Source of the DNA: Chara braunii
Taxonomy: Eukaryota > Streptophyta > Charophyceae > Charales > Characeae
NCBI GenBank assembly: GCA_003427395.1
Contig: BFEA01000220.1
Span: 1,284,631-1,335,302 of the forward strand
Reading direction: 5' to 3'
Length of the DNA: 50,672 nt
Each line of letters opens with the position of its first letter. Positions within the stretch are counted from its first letter, which is position 1. Shown here in pieces: positions 31,203-41,868 of the stretch. The notes below the pieces were generated by a model, which ran no database searches, had not been told where the DNA came from, and saw only the letters and a list, made by a program, of their open reading frames with translations. Position numbers and translations under genes: made by a program.

Positions 31203-31919
31203 GTGGGCTGGATTGTGTTGTGTAGTAGGTGGATTGTGCCGACGAGAAAAAAAATAGCTTCTGCCCGATATCAAATCACGATCAGAGAGCCCGTGCAAAT
31301 GAGGCGTGGCCTGATGATGAATCTGCCAAGTCGTCATGAGGAGAACGAAGAAACGGGGTATTGTTGGGGGATTTCTGTAGAGGAACAAATTTTCATTTGG
31401 ATCGAATCTCGATGGGTTTGAGGCGAAAATCGCGCAGTAGAAAGGGTATCATTTAGTCTTAAGAACTGATCGATCTCTTTCCAGACTATTGTGGATAGTA
31501 GAATCCGCGCTCGAGTCTAGGAAAAGAGATGCAAGTTTGAATGGGTTTGAAGGAATGATAGGAACTGTGAGGGTGGGAAAGGCTAACGATTTCTTCCGCC
31601 AGTAGCATATCTAAGAGGGACCCTTCCTATGTTCATCATAGATGCAACCTTCGGAGGGAGGACCCGAGTGGAAAGGGTTGCGGAAGTCGCAATGGCAATA
31701 CCTGAGAAAGAATATCACGCATCTACCCTTCTGTTGGTATACTACATATACCTAGAGATAGGGCACTTGATTGAAGGAAGGGATCCTCAAAACGTACTAT
31801 CAAGGGTCGACTCCTATGCACGTCAGCACGATTGGGGAAATAGGCATGTCTACTGGGAGGAACTGAAGCAAGGGATCCTCTATCAGATAGGAAGGGGTGC
31901 TAAAGAAAGATTGGGATAG
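31203..31919 (+). pseudogene. Pre-gag accessory domain, copy A
   Basis: In one frame, interrupted by stops between 31,421 and 31,610, the peptides CWGISVEEQIFIWIESRW and, later, AYLRGTLPMFIIDATFGG, YHASTLLLVYYIYLEIGH and SYARQHDWGNRHVYWEEL appear. The same succession occurs in copy B. The last 97 codons (from 31,629) are uninterrupted. It appears to be a compact helical domain of unknown function. I could not match it to capsid, protease or host families. Confidence 0.5.
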
Positions 31920-32002
31920 AAGAGTGTTAAGAAATGGGAAGATTGAGTAGTTACTAAGAAGAGAAAGGTTCTTTCTTTGACTGTTGTAACAGGTATACCA
32001 TA

Positions 32003-32782
32003 ATGACTCCTTTAATGTGGTTCGCTGATCGGAGCTTCCTGATTAACCTGCCAGAGCCAAGGGAAGGCGGAGTCAAAACGACACTACCGAAGAGGACGAT
32101 AGATATGGATGAGGAAATGGATTCATGGTGCGGGATACCGATAGGACAAGAAGCCTTCCTCTGGATAGAAACTTGGTGAACCACAAAGGAAAGGCAGACA
32201 ATAGTGAAAGTGACCCTTTATCTTCCAACCCTTCTCTGGAGGGCACACGCGATCGATCTTGCGATAGGAGAAAGCCGCCCCGTCTCTAAGTACATATTGA
32301 TAGCCGAAATGGCCCTTGACGCGTTTTCAAGAAGGATGTATTGGGGAGAAGAAGGGGAAGTTATAAAATCAATCGAAGTGAAGTGGACCGCTGAGTTCGT
32401 ATATCCAACAAGGTACGTTAGAGCCACGCTTCCGAGCTTCATAATTGATGAAGCATTTTGGGGGATTGAGAATGTAGAACGAGCAGTACTCGCAGCTTGA
32501 TCAGTTCAAGATATGAGTTTCGAGTTTGAAGCGTCGGAGGTTGTTTACCGTCTGTACTTAAAAATGAGACCGAAACTAAAGAATAGGGATTTTTATAACG
32601 TACTATGCGTGGTAAACACGTACCTACGCATCTATCATTTGGAAGACCTCTCGACCTACTGGCGCAATCTCTGTCGGGATGCATGTATTAAAGAATTTAT
32701 AGATGAAATCCCTTCGTTATTTAGTATGGTTAGAAGCTTTTGGCACGGGGACTGGGTGCTCCTAGAAGAGATACTCGGTTGA
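32003..32782 (+). pseudogene. Pre-gag accessory domain, copy B
   Basis: One frame from ATG 32,003 with stops near 32,177 and 32,498. It reads SWCGIPIGQEAFLWIETW, then TLYLPTLLWRAHAIDLAIGE, RYVRATLPSFIIDEAFWG, VVYRLYLKMRPKLKNRDF and NTYLRIYHLEDLSTYWRN. RxTLPxFIID, VER, RDxxNVLxxVxxY and YWxxL are shared with copy A, so this is a tandem duplicate about 0.8 kb long, old enough to have diverged strongly. An A-rich tract separates it from gag. Confidence 0.5.
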
Positions 32783-32947
32783 GAGAAAAAAAAAAAAGAA
32801 AAAAAAAAAGGTATGAAAAGTCATATAGGATAAAAACAAGTCACAAAGGTTAAAAATGCGTCAAGATAGTGACAAAGAGGGTGGATCAATGGTCGTTCTG
32901 TGTGTTGTCTACGGTCTAGCAAGAGCCAAGGAAGAAAAAGGGAAAAG

Positions 32948-35449
32948 ATGAGCGATGACAGCGCCAATGGAGGGCCGCCAATCACCGCGGCGGAAATCGT
33001 CAAGTTACTAGAAAAAAAGACGATAAAAAGGTTTAACCTACCAAGGATAGACATATTTCATTTCAAAGGGGATAGGGTCACTCATTGGTTATAACTGCTT
33101 GAGCAAATCTTCAACCAGCTGACACCAACCGAAAAGTTTGCCCAATTATTCGAGTACGTATGGTGGGAGTGCACCTCTGACGTAGAAGAGGTAGTGAGAA
33201 AGTCCAACAATGATTGGGCTGAGTTTAAAAAGGGCATGCAGAAGACGTTTAAGTTGGGAGATGGTCTGCTCACAATTGACCATCTCTATAACATGAACAG
33301 AGATGACTTCACAACGATCAGGGCGTTCGCCAACACGTTCGAAAAGACAGCCGAGAGGGTCCCAGGACTGTCTGAAGAAATGCAGTGCGTCATATTCCTA
33401 GGGAAGTTCTCTGGGTATGAGGCGATGGAATTAACCCGAGGGGGAGCCGCCGGGAGAAAGACAACCTGGGAAACCATAAAGAGGAACATCGCGGCGGGAG
33501 ACATGGACCAAATATTCCATCACCAAATCAAGGTCAAACGAAAGAAAAGAAAGACAGTAGGGACAATCCAACAAACGGATAGTGTACTTGGGGGAGTATT
33601 GAGCAATATGGCAAATGAGATAAAAGAACTCAGGGAAAGAGTGACACCATCAAGGGTATTAACAGTGACACAGCCATCAGGAAAGAGAAGGAAGGAAGAG
33701 GAAGATAGAGAGGAAGAAGCAGAAGACAGAGGACCAGAAGGAACAGGCAAACTGACCAAGTGTCAGAGAAAGGATAAAAATATCGCTATTGGAGGACAAG
33801 GATCGGGAAAAGGACAAGTAACTCAACAAGCGATAGTCCAGTATGGACAGGAGCCGTCATCAAGCACAGCGCAATATGGTCAATGACCCGTCAGTGCGCC
33901 TATGGGAGCATGGCCTGGGTACTTCCCGGTAGGGCCATGGCCTGCGCAGGGTCCATATCCCATGATACCCCAGAATCAGAATTTGGGAGGAGAACAAAAC
34001 ACGGGACGACTTCAACTAACAGGGCAGAACCAAGCGGGATCTTGTCGCCAAGGTGGTCAAAACCAAAACAGGTCCCAAGGACAAGGACAAGGACGTGGAA
34101 GAGGTAGGAATGGTGGTAGAAATCAGGGACCAGGGGAACGAGGAGCAGGTAACAGAGGAGGTGGAAACCAGGGTAGGAACTGGGGGCAGCCCCAAGGGGG
34201 TGCAAATCCAGTCGGGCAGGAATACCAGCAAGGGTATGGTCGTGGATACGACCAAAGCTATGGAAGGGGGTATGGTAGAGGAAACGGACAATGGAGCGGA
34301 CAAGGATATGGCAGGGGGTGGACTGATTACAGAGAATGCGTCTGTACCCACTGCGCGATCAAAGGACACACGGTTAAAAGATGTCATGTTAGGAAGCTTG
34401 ACAAGCGTGAAAGGCTCATAACATCAAACATGGAAGGCGAGGTGTTCGACCAAAATGGTAGGGTGATTGATCCTGAGATTCCAGGGGGCACAAGGGAAGA
34501 GGCTCTTCGTGTGGCCGCGCTTGGTCCCAACGCACCGGGGATGTTCCGAATTTGGCAGGAAAGGGAAGAACCAGTAGTGCAGGTGGAAGATATAACTGAC
34601 TTGGAAGAGGAAGTGAGTAGGATGGGGATTGGAGAAGACAAAGGAGACGTGTCGCTTGTGGAAGAAGAAACAGAGGAGGAAGACGTTAGGACTAACGTCA
34701 GAGACACGTTCGATACGATGGGAGATTTGGTAGACAAAATGCAAAGGCTACATCTGAGGCTTCGAGGGATATGTGAAGAAGCGGGAAGAGAAGGGGCTGG
34801 ATGCCCAAAAGTATTTACCATGGGGCACGGAGGATCAGGAGATGGGCCAAATGAACCCAACCCGAGAATGTTGAGAGCCAATATGGCCGCGAGGAACAGT
34901 GGAAGTCAGAGAAGTATGAGAGGAACGATTCCATTCGCTACAAGAAGACCCGCAACAGGGAATCCTCAAAAGGAACAAGCTAAGGCTTCCCAGCCAGCGG
35001 AAGAAGAACCACCTATCACGGTAGAGGGCGATGAAGATGAGAATGAGAAAATTAGGGAGGAAGAAGAAAGGCAGGCGGAGATAAGGGCTAAGAGAAGGAA
35101 AGACGAGGCTAAGGAAGGAAGATCAAAAGGGGATACGGGACTAAGCAAGAAGAGAAAGTACCAAACTGCGATCGAAGAAGGGGTGGATTTGGAAGGTCTG
35201 GTGAATAAACTGCTGGAAGGGCACAATGAACTACTAAACCTGAAAGAAATCCTCGCTTCGGCTCCTAAGTTAAGAGAGATGGTGAAGGCTAGGTTATCAC
35301 GCCGGGGAGTAGCCTCGGTCCGGATGGGGGATTTAATTCTCAAAGAGGCAAACTGGAGCGTTGCAGGGAGCAAAATGGACTGGAAATTTGTAGGCACAGG
35401 GTCCATTGATGTTATGATAAAGGAAAAAATGTGTCCGGGGCAGAGATGA
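32948..35449 (+). pseudogene. Gag of the plus-strand Ty3/gypsy element, with zinc knuckle (two in-frame stops)
   Basis: A single frame runs from ATG 32,948 (MSDDSANGGPPITAAEIVKL) to 35,449 with stops only at 33,092 and 33,884. The capsid region is IDIFHFKGDRVTHW, NDWAEFKKGMQKTFKLGDG and FANTFEKTAERVPGL. Residues 55-140 after 33,902 form a Gly/Arg/Tyr-rich stretch with YGRGY repeats. The zinc knuckle is CTHCAIKGHTVKRC (CX2CX4HX4C, about 34,343-34,384). An acidic and coiled-coil region follows, then LLNLKEILASAPKLREMVKA, a motif typical of the segment before protease. Gag packages the genomic RNA in cytoplasmic particles. The 2.5-kb length is large for Ty3 gag. Confidence 0.85.
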
Positions 35450-35697
35450 ATATTATAAACGGAGAAACCGCGGTAAAACTCGGGTTGGAGGTGGATGAGA
35501 ATGATTGCGGATTCCTCAACGGAGCCAGCGGCAAGACCGGATACACTGGTGTCGTATCAAATGTGGTCATAGAAATAGGAAGAGTCGAGGTACATACGTG
35601 CTTCTACGTCATGCCCAGCTTGGACCTTCCAATATTGCTGGATGTTCGTCATCTTGTGCGATCCTGCCTGTGGGAACTTCGAGGTTATCACATGTAG
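35425..35697 (+). pseudogene. Retropepsin-like aspartic protease remnant
   Basis: The frame VSGAEMNIINGETAVKLGLE ... GASGKTGYTGVVSNVVIEIG ... YVMPSLDLPILLDVRHL matches a retropepsin from the active-site loop onward. The catalytic D of the D-S/T-G motif is absent (Val here). A frame change falls exactly there relative to gag, and another near 35,640 precedes the next segment. The enzyme would cleave the polyprotein. This copy cannot. Confidence 0.7.
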
Positions 35698-36969
35698 GAA
35701 CACAGGCCCACACAGCTCGAAGAACAGGCTCAATGACGGATCCTACACGTTCGAGGAATCTGAGAATAGGAGGAGGGAACTGGAATGGGAAGAAGGAGAG
35801 GATGAGTCAGATGATGAAGAAGCCAAAGTGCTTGTATTAAGCCTGACCAATATCAGTGACGCGGTGAAACTTGTATCGGCCTATAGGATGGCTGATCCTG
35901 ACGCAATCAGGGCACTCACGGAAAGGATCCAAGACGATCCGGAAGGGGGAAAGGTCGATCTCGTTTACAGACCGCCTCCTTCTTCTCAGATGATAGTACC
36001 GCATGCACCGAATGCTCAAGCTGCCGGTCAACATTTTTTAGGGGTGGGCTCAAGCAGGGCTCCAAAAGGAGGTACAAGACGGTAGATAAAAAGAGTCACC
36101 CTGTGCCAGTTCTAGTGAGTCAAGAAGAAGGGGTGTATTATGATCAGGAAAGAGAACGGATACAGCGAATGAGGGAAGGCATCCCGAATGGGCCTTGTCG
36201 TATCGACGATGAGACTGAGAAAGAACTGATAATAGGGGAACCTGACTTTCCGACAAGGCAAGAGGAGGACTTGGTAAAAGAACTGATACGTGAAAAACAT
36301 GGGGCATATGCCTTCAACGATGATCAACGTGGAAGGCTGGATGTGGACAAGATAGAAATGATCCGCATTCATACTGTACCTCATGAGCCATGGAATGTCC
36401 GAGGACCTAAGTATCCCAACCCCGAGGATCGCAGAAGGGTGGTAGAGTACCTAGCAGGGTACTCCAGCGGACCATATGCCTCTCCCTGGTTCTGTTTTGT
36501 AAAGCCAAATGGGGTACTCAGATGGGTGCAAGACCTCCAACGACTGAACGCGGTAACTGTAAGGGATGCAGGAGGTTTGCCTAACGCCGACCAGTTGTCA
36601 GAAGCTTGTGCAGGTAGGTCGATTGTGTCCCTCATCGACCTCTATTCCGGATACGATCAACTTTCAGTCTATCCGGCAGACCATTCCATCACGGCGATGC
36701 ACACGCCAAGGGGGTTGGTCTATATGAATGTTGCACCGCAAGGATGAACCAATATTGTGGCCATGGTACAACGGAGCATGATCAGGGTTATGCAGCCAAT
36801 CGGCCCTCAGATCACTGAGCCGTACATAGATGATCTTGCAGTTAAAGGCCCGATTGAGAAGGATGAGTCAGAAGTGGCTTCAGGGGTGAGAAAGTTTGTG
36901 TGAGAACATGTTCAAGGGTTAAGAGAAGTCTTATCTCTACTAGAAGAGTACAACCTCACCGCCAGTAGA
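35698..36969 (+). pseudogene. Ty3/gypsy reverse transcriptase
   Basis: After an acidic linker (to about 36,085) the RT begins at PCRIDDETEKE and contains VPHEPWNVRGPKYP, GPYASPWFCFVKPNG, DLQRLNAVTVRDAGG, SLIDLYSGYDQ (first catalytic Asp), HTPRGLVYMNVAPQG and EPYIDDLAVKGP (YIDD at 36,822-36,833). The catalytic aspartates remain. TGA stops at 36,748 and 36,901 stand where family members usually carry Trp codons. The enzyme copies the RNA genome into cDNA. It belongs to the Ty3/gypsy clade by the linked integrase order. Confidence 0.92.
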
Positions 36970-37908
36970 GTGAAGTCGATACATTGCGTAAAGGAGGTAA
37001 CCATTCTAGGATGCATTTGCAACGAGCATGGTCGGCGCCCTGATAAGAAGAAGACCAATAAAATCCTGGAATGGCCCACTCCTTTCAGAAATGTGGGTGA
37101 AGTTCGAAGTTTCCTTGGTACCTGTGGGTTCTGGAGAAGATTCATAGAAAGGGTTGCTAGTAAAACTGAGCACCTAAGGAAGCTAGTCCGTAAGGATCAG
37201 GAATGGGAATGGGGAAACCATCAAGAAGAGGTAGTGGAAGAATTGAAGGAGTTCAGAGAGGGAGGTCTGGTACTAGGAGTACCGGGCTTTGATGCGACTA
37301 TGGAAAGACCCTTCATAGTTGAAACTGACGCTGGACCAACCGCCCTGGGAGGCGTCCTGATCCAGACAGACAATGAAGGAAAGGAGAGGCCGCTGAGGTT
37401 TGAAAGTCGAACACTCAACTCAACAGAAAGGAACTACTCGCAATTCAAAAGAGAAGCCTTGGCGGTTCTGCATTGCCTAAGGATCTTTAGGCATTACCTC
37501 TTTGGAAGAAGGTTTGTACTCAGGATCGATCCTACGGCACTTGTGTACTCGCTCAAGAATTTCTCGCCCTCAGAACCAGCCATAACCAAATGGCTCACCT
37601 ATATCTGGATGTTCGACTTCCAGTTAGAATGGATCCGTGGGAACAAAAACAGGGCGGATGGCATGAGCAAAATTGAGTGGGGAAATCAGGAAGAATCCAA
37701 TGAAGAAACGCCTCCAGTAGACGGGGTTTTGGACGAAGAGGAAGACATGCGAACTCACGTGAACTGTTGGTTCATGTTTGTCGAGAGTAAGGAAATGAGG
37801 AGAGGAAATCCGATGTGGCATCCGCCTCCCGAATTTATGAGAGAACCTTCCCTGATACTCACACCATTAGAGGAGGAGGACTCTTTGGGCGAGAGAAATA
37901 TGGAATGA
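36970..37908 (+). CDS. RT thumb/connection and RNase H domain (312 aa open frame)
   Basis: The open frame begins in the RT palm-thumb border (KEVTILGCICNEHGRRPD) and contains FRNVGEVRSFLGTCGFWRRF, then the RNase H: PFIVETDAGPTALGGVLIQT, RTLNSTERNYSQFKREALAV, FGRRFVLRIDPTALVYSLKN and LEWIRGNKNRADGMSKI. The acids at ETD, KREAL and IDP fit the catalytic set. A TGA at 37,906 ends it. A further in-frame segment (37,909-38,150) matches the linker to integrase. It is expressed only as part of a polyprotein in intact relatives. Confidence 0.85.
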   Translation: MKSIHCVKEVTILGCICNEHGRRPDKKKTNKILEWPTPFRNVGEVRSFLGTCGFWRRFIERVASKTEHLRKLVRKDQEWEWGNHQEEVVEELKEFREGGLVLGVPGFDATMERPFIVETDAGPTALGGVLIQTDNEGKERPLRFESRTLNSTERNYSQFKREALAVLHCLRIFRHYLFGRRFVLRIDPTALVYSLKNFSPSEPAITKWLTYIWMFDFQLEWIRGNKNRADGMSKIEWGNQEESNEETPPVDGVLDEEEDMRTHVNCWFMFVESKEMRRGNPMWHPPPEFMREPSLILTPLEEEDSLGERNME

Positions 37909-38150
37909 ATGATGGAGTTGGCTCTGACAGAGAATTATAGGATAATGGATGAGCCGCTAATGATCGAAGCAGGAGTCCAACAAGCAGACGAGCAGGTAGC
38001 CATGATGGGAAGAATGTACTACCTGACAAATACGTTGTTGCAAGTCCAAGCGAATGATGAAAGAGGAATAGTAAAGGCCGATGAAATAGTTATTGGGGAT
38101 GATTACGAGTTCGATAAAGAGAAGGAAAGAGAGTTCGAACATCAAGGAAG

Positions 38151-39055
38151 TAGGGGCGGTTGTTCACCTGAATCTACTAGCTATGCCGCTAGGTCTTGGA
38201 GGATATAACTATATATTCGACGCAAGGGACAACCTTACTGGATTCGTTGATGGCAGGGCGATCAGGAACAAGACCGGGACAACGATGGCAGATTGCATTA
38301 AAGAGTATTATCTCAGATATCCGTTCGTATTGGAGTTTACAATCAACAGGGGGTCTTAGTTCACGTGTGGGAAAGTGAAGGAGCTGCTCAAGGAATTGGG
38401 GGTCACAGGTAATTATACGACTCGGATACATCCACAAGCGAATGCAGCGGTTGAGAGAGGCCATAACACAATTACTAACTTATTGGCTAAATGGACCAGT
38501 GGGAAGCCGAACCTCTGGTCAAAGTTCCTAAGAACAGTGTTCTTTGTGGAGAACATCACTGTAAAGAGAACGACAGGGTATGCACCTGCGACGCTCAGGT
38601 ATGGGCGTCACGCCACATTTCCTATTGAAAGCTTCCTGAAAACTTAGCGCAGGCAGGATTTGGAGAACAACTTGACTTTGGAGGAACTGCCAGATCTATG
38701 GGCAAGGCAGATCAGCGCCACTGAAGAAAGGGTGCAGGAAGCAGCCATGAACGTTGCAGATAGCAGAGGAAAGGATAAAGAAAGGTGGGACAAGCTACCT
38801 AGAGTAAGACTCGAACCTCTACAAGTTGGCGAGACAGTACTACTCTACGATTCCTCTCTCGAAATACAGTGGTCGCGAAAATTGGACAAACGGTGGCTAG
38901 GACCATTCAAAGTCGGGAAGCAGGGATTTCATGGGGCATATGAGCTAAGAGAGATGGATGAGACTCCAAGGAAGGACTGGGTCTCAGAATCTAGACTGAA
39001 GAAGTTCCGAGTCAGAGAAGAGGTAAGCTCAGCTACGATGCGAAAGCTTGAATAG
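38151..39055 (+). pseudogene. Ty3/gypsy integrase core and C-terminal domain, catalytically lost
   Basis: The frame holds LNLLAMPLGLGGYNYIFDAR, KEYYLRYPFVLEFTINRGS-stop, ANAAVERGHNTITNLLAKWT and KRTTGYAPATLRYGR; stops fall at 38,357 and 38,645. The C-terminal domain follows (LQVGETVLLYDSSLEIQW, RWLGPFKVGKQG, SRLKKFRV). The positions of the two catalytic Asp are Asn (HLNLLAMP and TINRGS); the Glu (VERGH) remains. The HHCC zinc-binding domain is missing between RNase H and core, so there is also a deletion of perhaps a few hundred bases. No chromodomain is visible. Confidence 0.85.
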
Positions 39056-39129
39056 ATTGGAAAGGTATGTTAGGCATGCATATGTGTATCAGTTTCTATG
39101 CAGGAATGTACCCAATTGCCCAAGATTAG

Positions 39130-39157
39130 GCTCATACATATATGGATACATACATGC

Positions 39158-39189
<32 letters not shown>

Positions 39190-39300
39190 ATGTGTACATA
39201 CATGGGTGCAAAGGGGGTACAAGTGGGGATATATGTGTATATACGTTCATGTATGTATATATGTATATATATATATATGTGTATATGTGCATGTATGTAA
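39130..39300. repeat. (TA)n / (TG)n / TATG microsatellite cluster
   Basis: TATATATG, TGTG and TACATA words fill this stretch. The Tyr/Ile-rich frames reading through it are not genes. It marks the transition from the plus-strand Ty3 element to the next gag. Confidence 0.85.
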
Positions 39301-39430
39301 GTACCTGATAAAGGAGGGCATTGTCAATTTGTGTTTAACAAGGAATGTTGCCTTGATGATAATCTGACCCTCGTCCCTTGCCATTTGCTCTTTCTCTATA
39401 TGCAGGCGTGACCCCTGGAAAGAAGAGGCC

Positions 39431-41204
39431 ATGGCGCAGAGAGGAGCAGTGGCAGGGCCCTCTGGACCTGCCTTGAGAGAGGGACGGCAGAGGAGGGATC
39501 AGAGAATCTCAAGGAACCTGGAGGAGTTGCCCATTTACAGGGTTGGGGACAGCCTGCGAGTATTCCTGCGAGACCTTGAAGAATATGCAGTCAGGAGAGA
39601 ATGGGGTGACAGGGAGAAAATTGCAAATGTGAGTGGTGCAGGAATGTGCAAGAGGAGGATTGAAGGAGTGGTGACAGGGTGCACGAGGTGGAAAGTATGC
39701 AAGGAGAGGTTATGGAAGGAAATGGGGGTCTTCCCAAGAGACGATGTGGAGGATGACTTAAGGTTTGATGGAACCAATCTGGAAGAATTTTTCGAGAGTT
39801 TGCAGCTGGCCGCAGAGAGAGGCGAATGGAACAAGGAGGAAAGGAAGAAACAACTGATCGCAAGATCAAAAGAGAGTGAAAAGGAGGAAGTTAAAGGAAT
39901 TGTGAAAGGGAGCCGAACCTGGAAGAGAATAACAGCAGAATTGTGGATAGCCTACACGCAGGTCAGGCAAGATCAAACAAGAAAAGAAAGGCTGCAAGAG
40001 AAGGGGCTATGGATCGGAAGAGACGTGGCTGAGCCACAGGGGAAGGAGGCAAAAGTTGAAGAAGAGGATAACGTGCCTCTGAAGAGATTGAAGAACAAGA
40101 CAAGAGTCTCCCCCAAAAGCAGCAGCAAGGGATCTGAGCAGGCTGAGGGAGATGAACAGGAAGAGGAGGAGGCAGCAGAGGAGAAGAAAAGAAGCATAGG
40201 AGCAAGTATGGTGCCAAGAAAGAAGAAACTTGGAAAGAAAATGACAATTGAGAGTGGAAGGGAAGAGGTACAAGAAAGGAGGAGTGAAAAAGGGGGAGGA
40301 GTGAAGGAAGCTAGAGAAGGGAAGAATGTCCAGGAAGGAGGCAAGACTCCCAAGGTCAAGAAGACTGAGGAAAAATGGTCGATTGGGAACAGAGAAAGGA
40401 AAGAGACAAGTGGGATAAGAAAGAAGGAAGATGAGAGGAATGCCCAGGTGAAAAAATTGATGAGAGATATGGAAGAGATGAAGGAGGAAATGAAGGGATT
40501 GAAGAAATTGAAAGAGAAATTACAGAAAGAAGTGAGTCAATTGAGGGCCGCCCTGACTATGAGCGACAAAAAAATGGAGAATGAAGCGGCCACGATAGGA
40601 AGGATGGAGATAAGGATGGATGGTCTGGGTTCTGAGATCAGTGTGTTAGGCAGGACTTGGACAATGAAATCTCAGAAAGGAAGAAGTTGGGACAAGAGTG
40701 GAAGAAAAGATGGGGAGAGATATTGAAAGGAATGGAGAGACTCAGATTGAGCCAACAGGGGAAAGAGAAGGAAGCCACAAAGATGGTGGGAAGAAAAGGG
40801 GGTGAAGAGAAGGGGGTACAAACTGAGGAGAAGAGAAAAAGCCTCATGCACCAGAAAATGAAGTAAGTGAGAGTGTGGCCATGCCTCTGCCAGGACAGGG
40901 AAAGAGGCAAAGGGAATCCCAATTGGACTCACCAAAGGAGGCTGAGGATCAGGCTGAGACTTCAATCCAGCCAGACATAAAGAGAACCAAGCCCAACATG
41001 GTTGGACAGAGGAGTTTCTTCTGCACTCAGGAAGGGCACCTCAGGGATGAGTGTTCCATTCTAGCAGTTTATATCAAGGAAGGAAAAGCCAAATATGATA
41101 GTCATAAGAGATTGGTGGCCGACACAGGGCAGACCATTCCCAGGATACCTAAGGGAGGCAGGGTAGCACTTCACAGGATACTGGGACTGCCAGTTGATTT
41201 CTAG
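39431..41204 (+). pseudogene. Gag of a third retroelement family, with duplicated capsid-like domain and degenerate zinc knuckle
   Basis: From ATG 39,431 a 431-residue frame holds two related domains. The first is about residues 33-95 (LRVFLRDLEEYAVRREWGDR, RWKVCKERLWKEM). The second is about residues 103-168 (LEEFFESLQLAAERGEWNKE, TWKRITAELWIAY). A lysine/glutamate-rich linker follows, then a coiled coil (MRDMEEMKEEMKGLKKLKEK). After frameshifts beyond 40,700 the frame at 40,875-41,204 has FFCTQEGHLRDEC, a zinc knuckle whose first Cys is Ser. This would package RNA in an intact element. No pol is linked. It could be the gag of a Ty3-type or non-LTR element. Confidence 0.65.
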
Positions 41205-41808
41205 GTAGGAATAGGTAGATGTTTTGAGTAAACTATGACTTGAATTGGCTTAAAGACAGTTATGAGAGGGGGAAAGGTATAAATTAGAGCAAGTTGGACA
41301 TGAGAACAGGAGTATGACAAGTTGCGAGGAGACTTGGCATAGGAAGTAGTATAGGAAATGACATGAGAGGTATTTTAGGGATAGTAGAGTGGAGTAGTGA
41401 TCTGACTCTGTAACATACTTGTATTTATATATATCATTCAAGGGGATGAGCTGGTGGACACGACGCACTTGTCACATTGTGTGTGGACCTTTGTCTTTGG
41501 TTGAGTCTCTGGTAACCTAAGATTTCCCTTCATCTATCACTACTAAGACTCTGTTGAGATCTAAAGAGGTGATAGAGGAATGGGCGGATTTGTATCTCAT
41601 GTGAAAGTTTGATGAGTTTGTGAAACTTCAAAAGCTGGATTGATTGTACATTTCTTGATTGAAATCATGCTACGAGATGAGGAGACTCCTTGAGTCTTAT
41701 CAATTCTGCTGCAGAAATTCTTTGGCAATCTCTATGAAAGTGATGTTTTATTTTTTTGGATTCTGACAAGCAAAGAGTCAATAAAAGTTTATTTTAAAAA
41801 TAATGGTG

Positions 41809-41868
<60 letters not shown>

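Larger units (their letters stand above)
30018..39055 (+). mobile_element. Ty3/gypsy retrotransposon on the plus strand (5' LTR to integrase; 3' LTR not seen)
   Basis: In order: LTR end, tRNA-Asp PBS, small basic ORF, two related pre-gag domains, gag with zinc knuckle, protease remnant, RT, RNase H, integrase. The order RT-RNase H-integrase defines Ty3/gypsy. Stops, frameshifts and lost catalytic residues make it non-autonomous. Sequence after 39,055 changes to microsatellite and then the gag of another family, so the 3' end has been lost or lies elsewhere. Confidence 0.9.

Noticed and set aside
33900-35406. Long minus-strand frames opposite gag (for example 34,384-34,881 and 34,966-35,406)
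   Set aside because: Shadows of the purine-rich gag coding strand; the plus frame has the zinc knuckle and capsid motifs.
39048-39367. Tyr/Ile-rich frames near 39.1-39.3 kb, at first sight membrane-like
   Set aside because: They lie in a (TA)n/(TG)n cluster; the hydrophobic pattern is due to the repeat.
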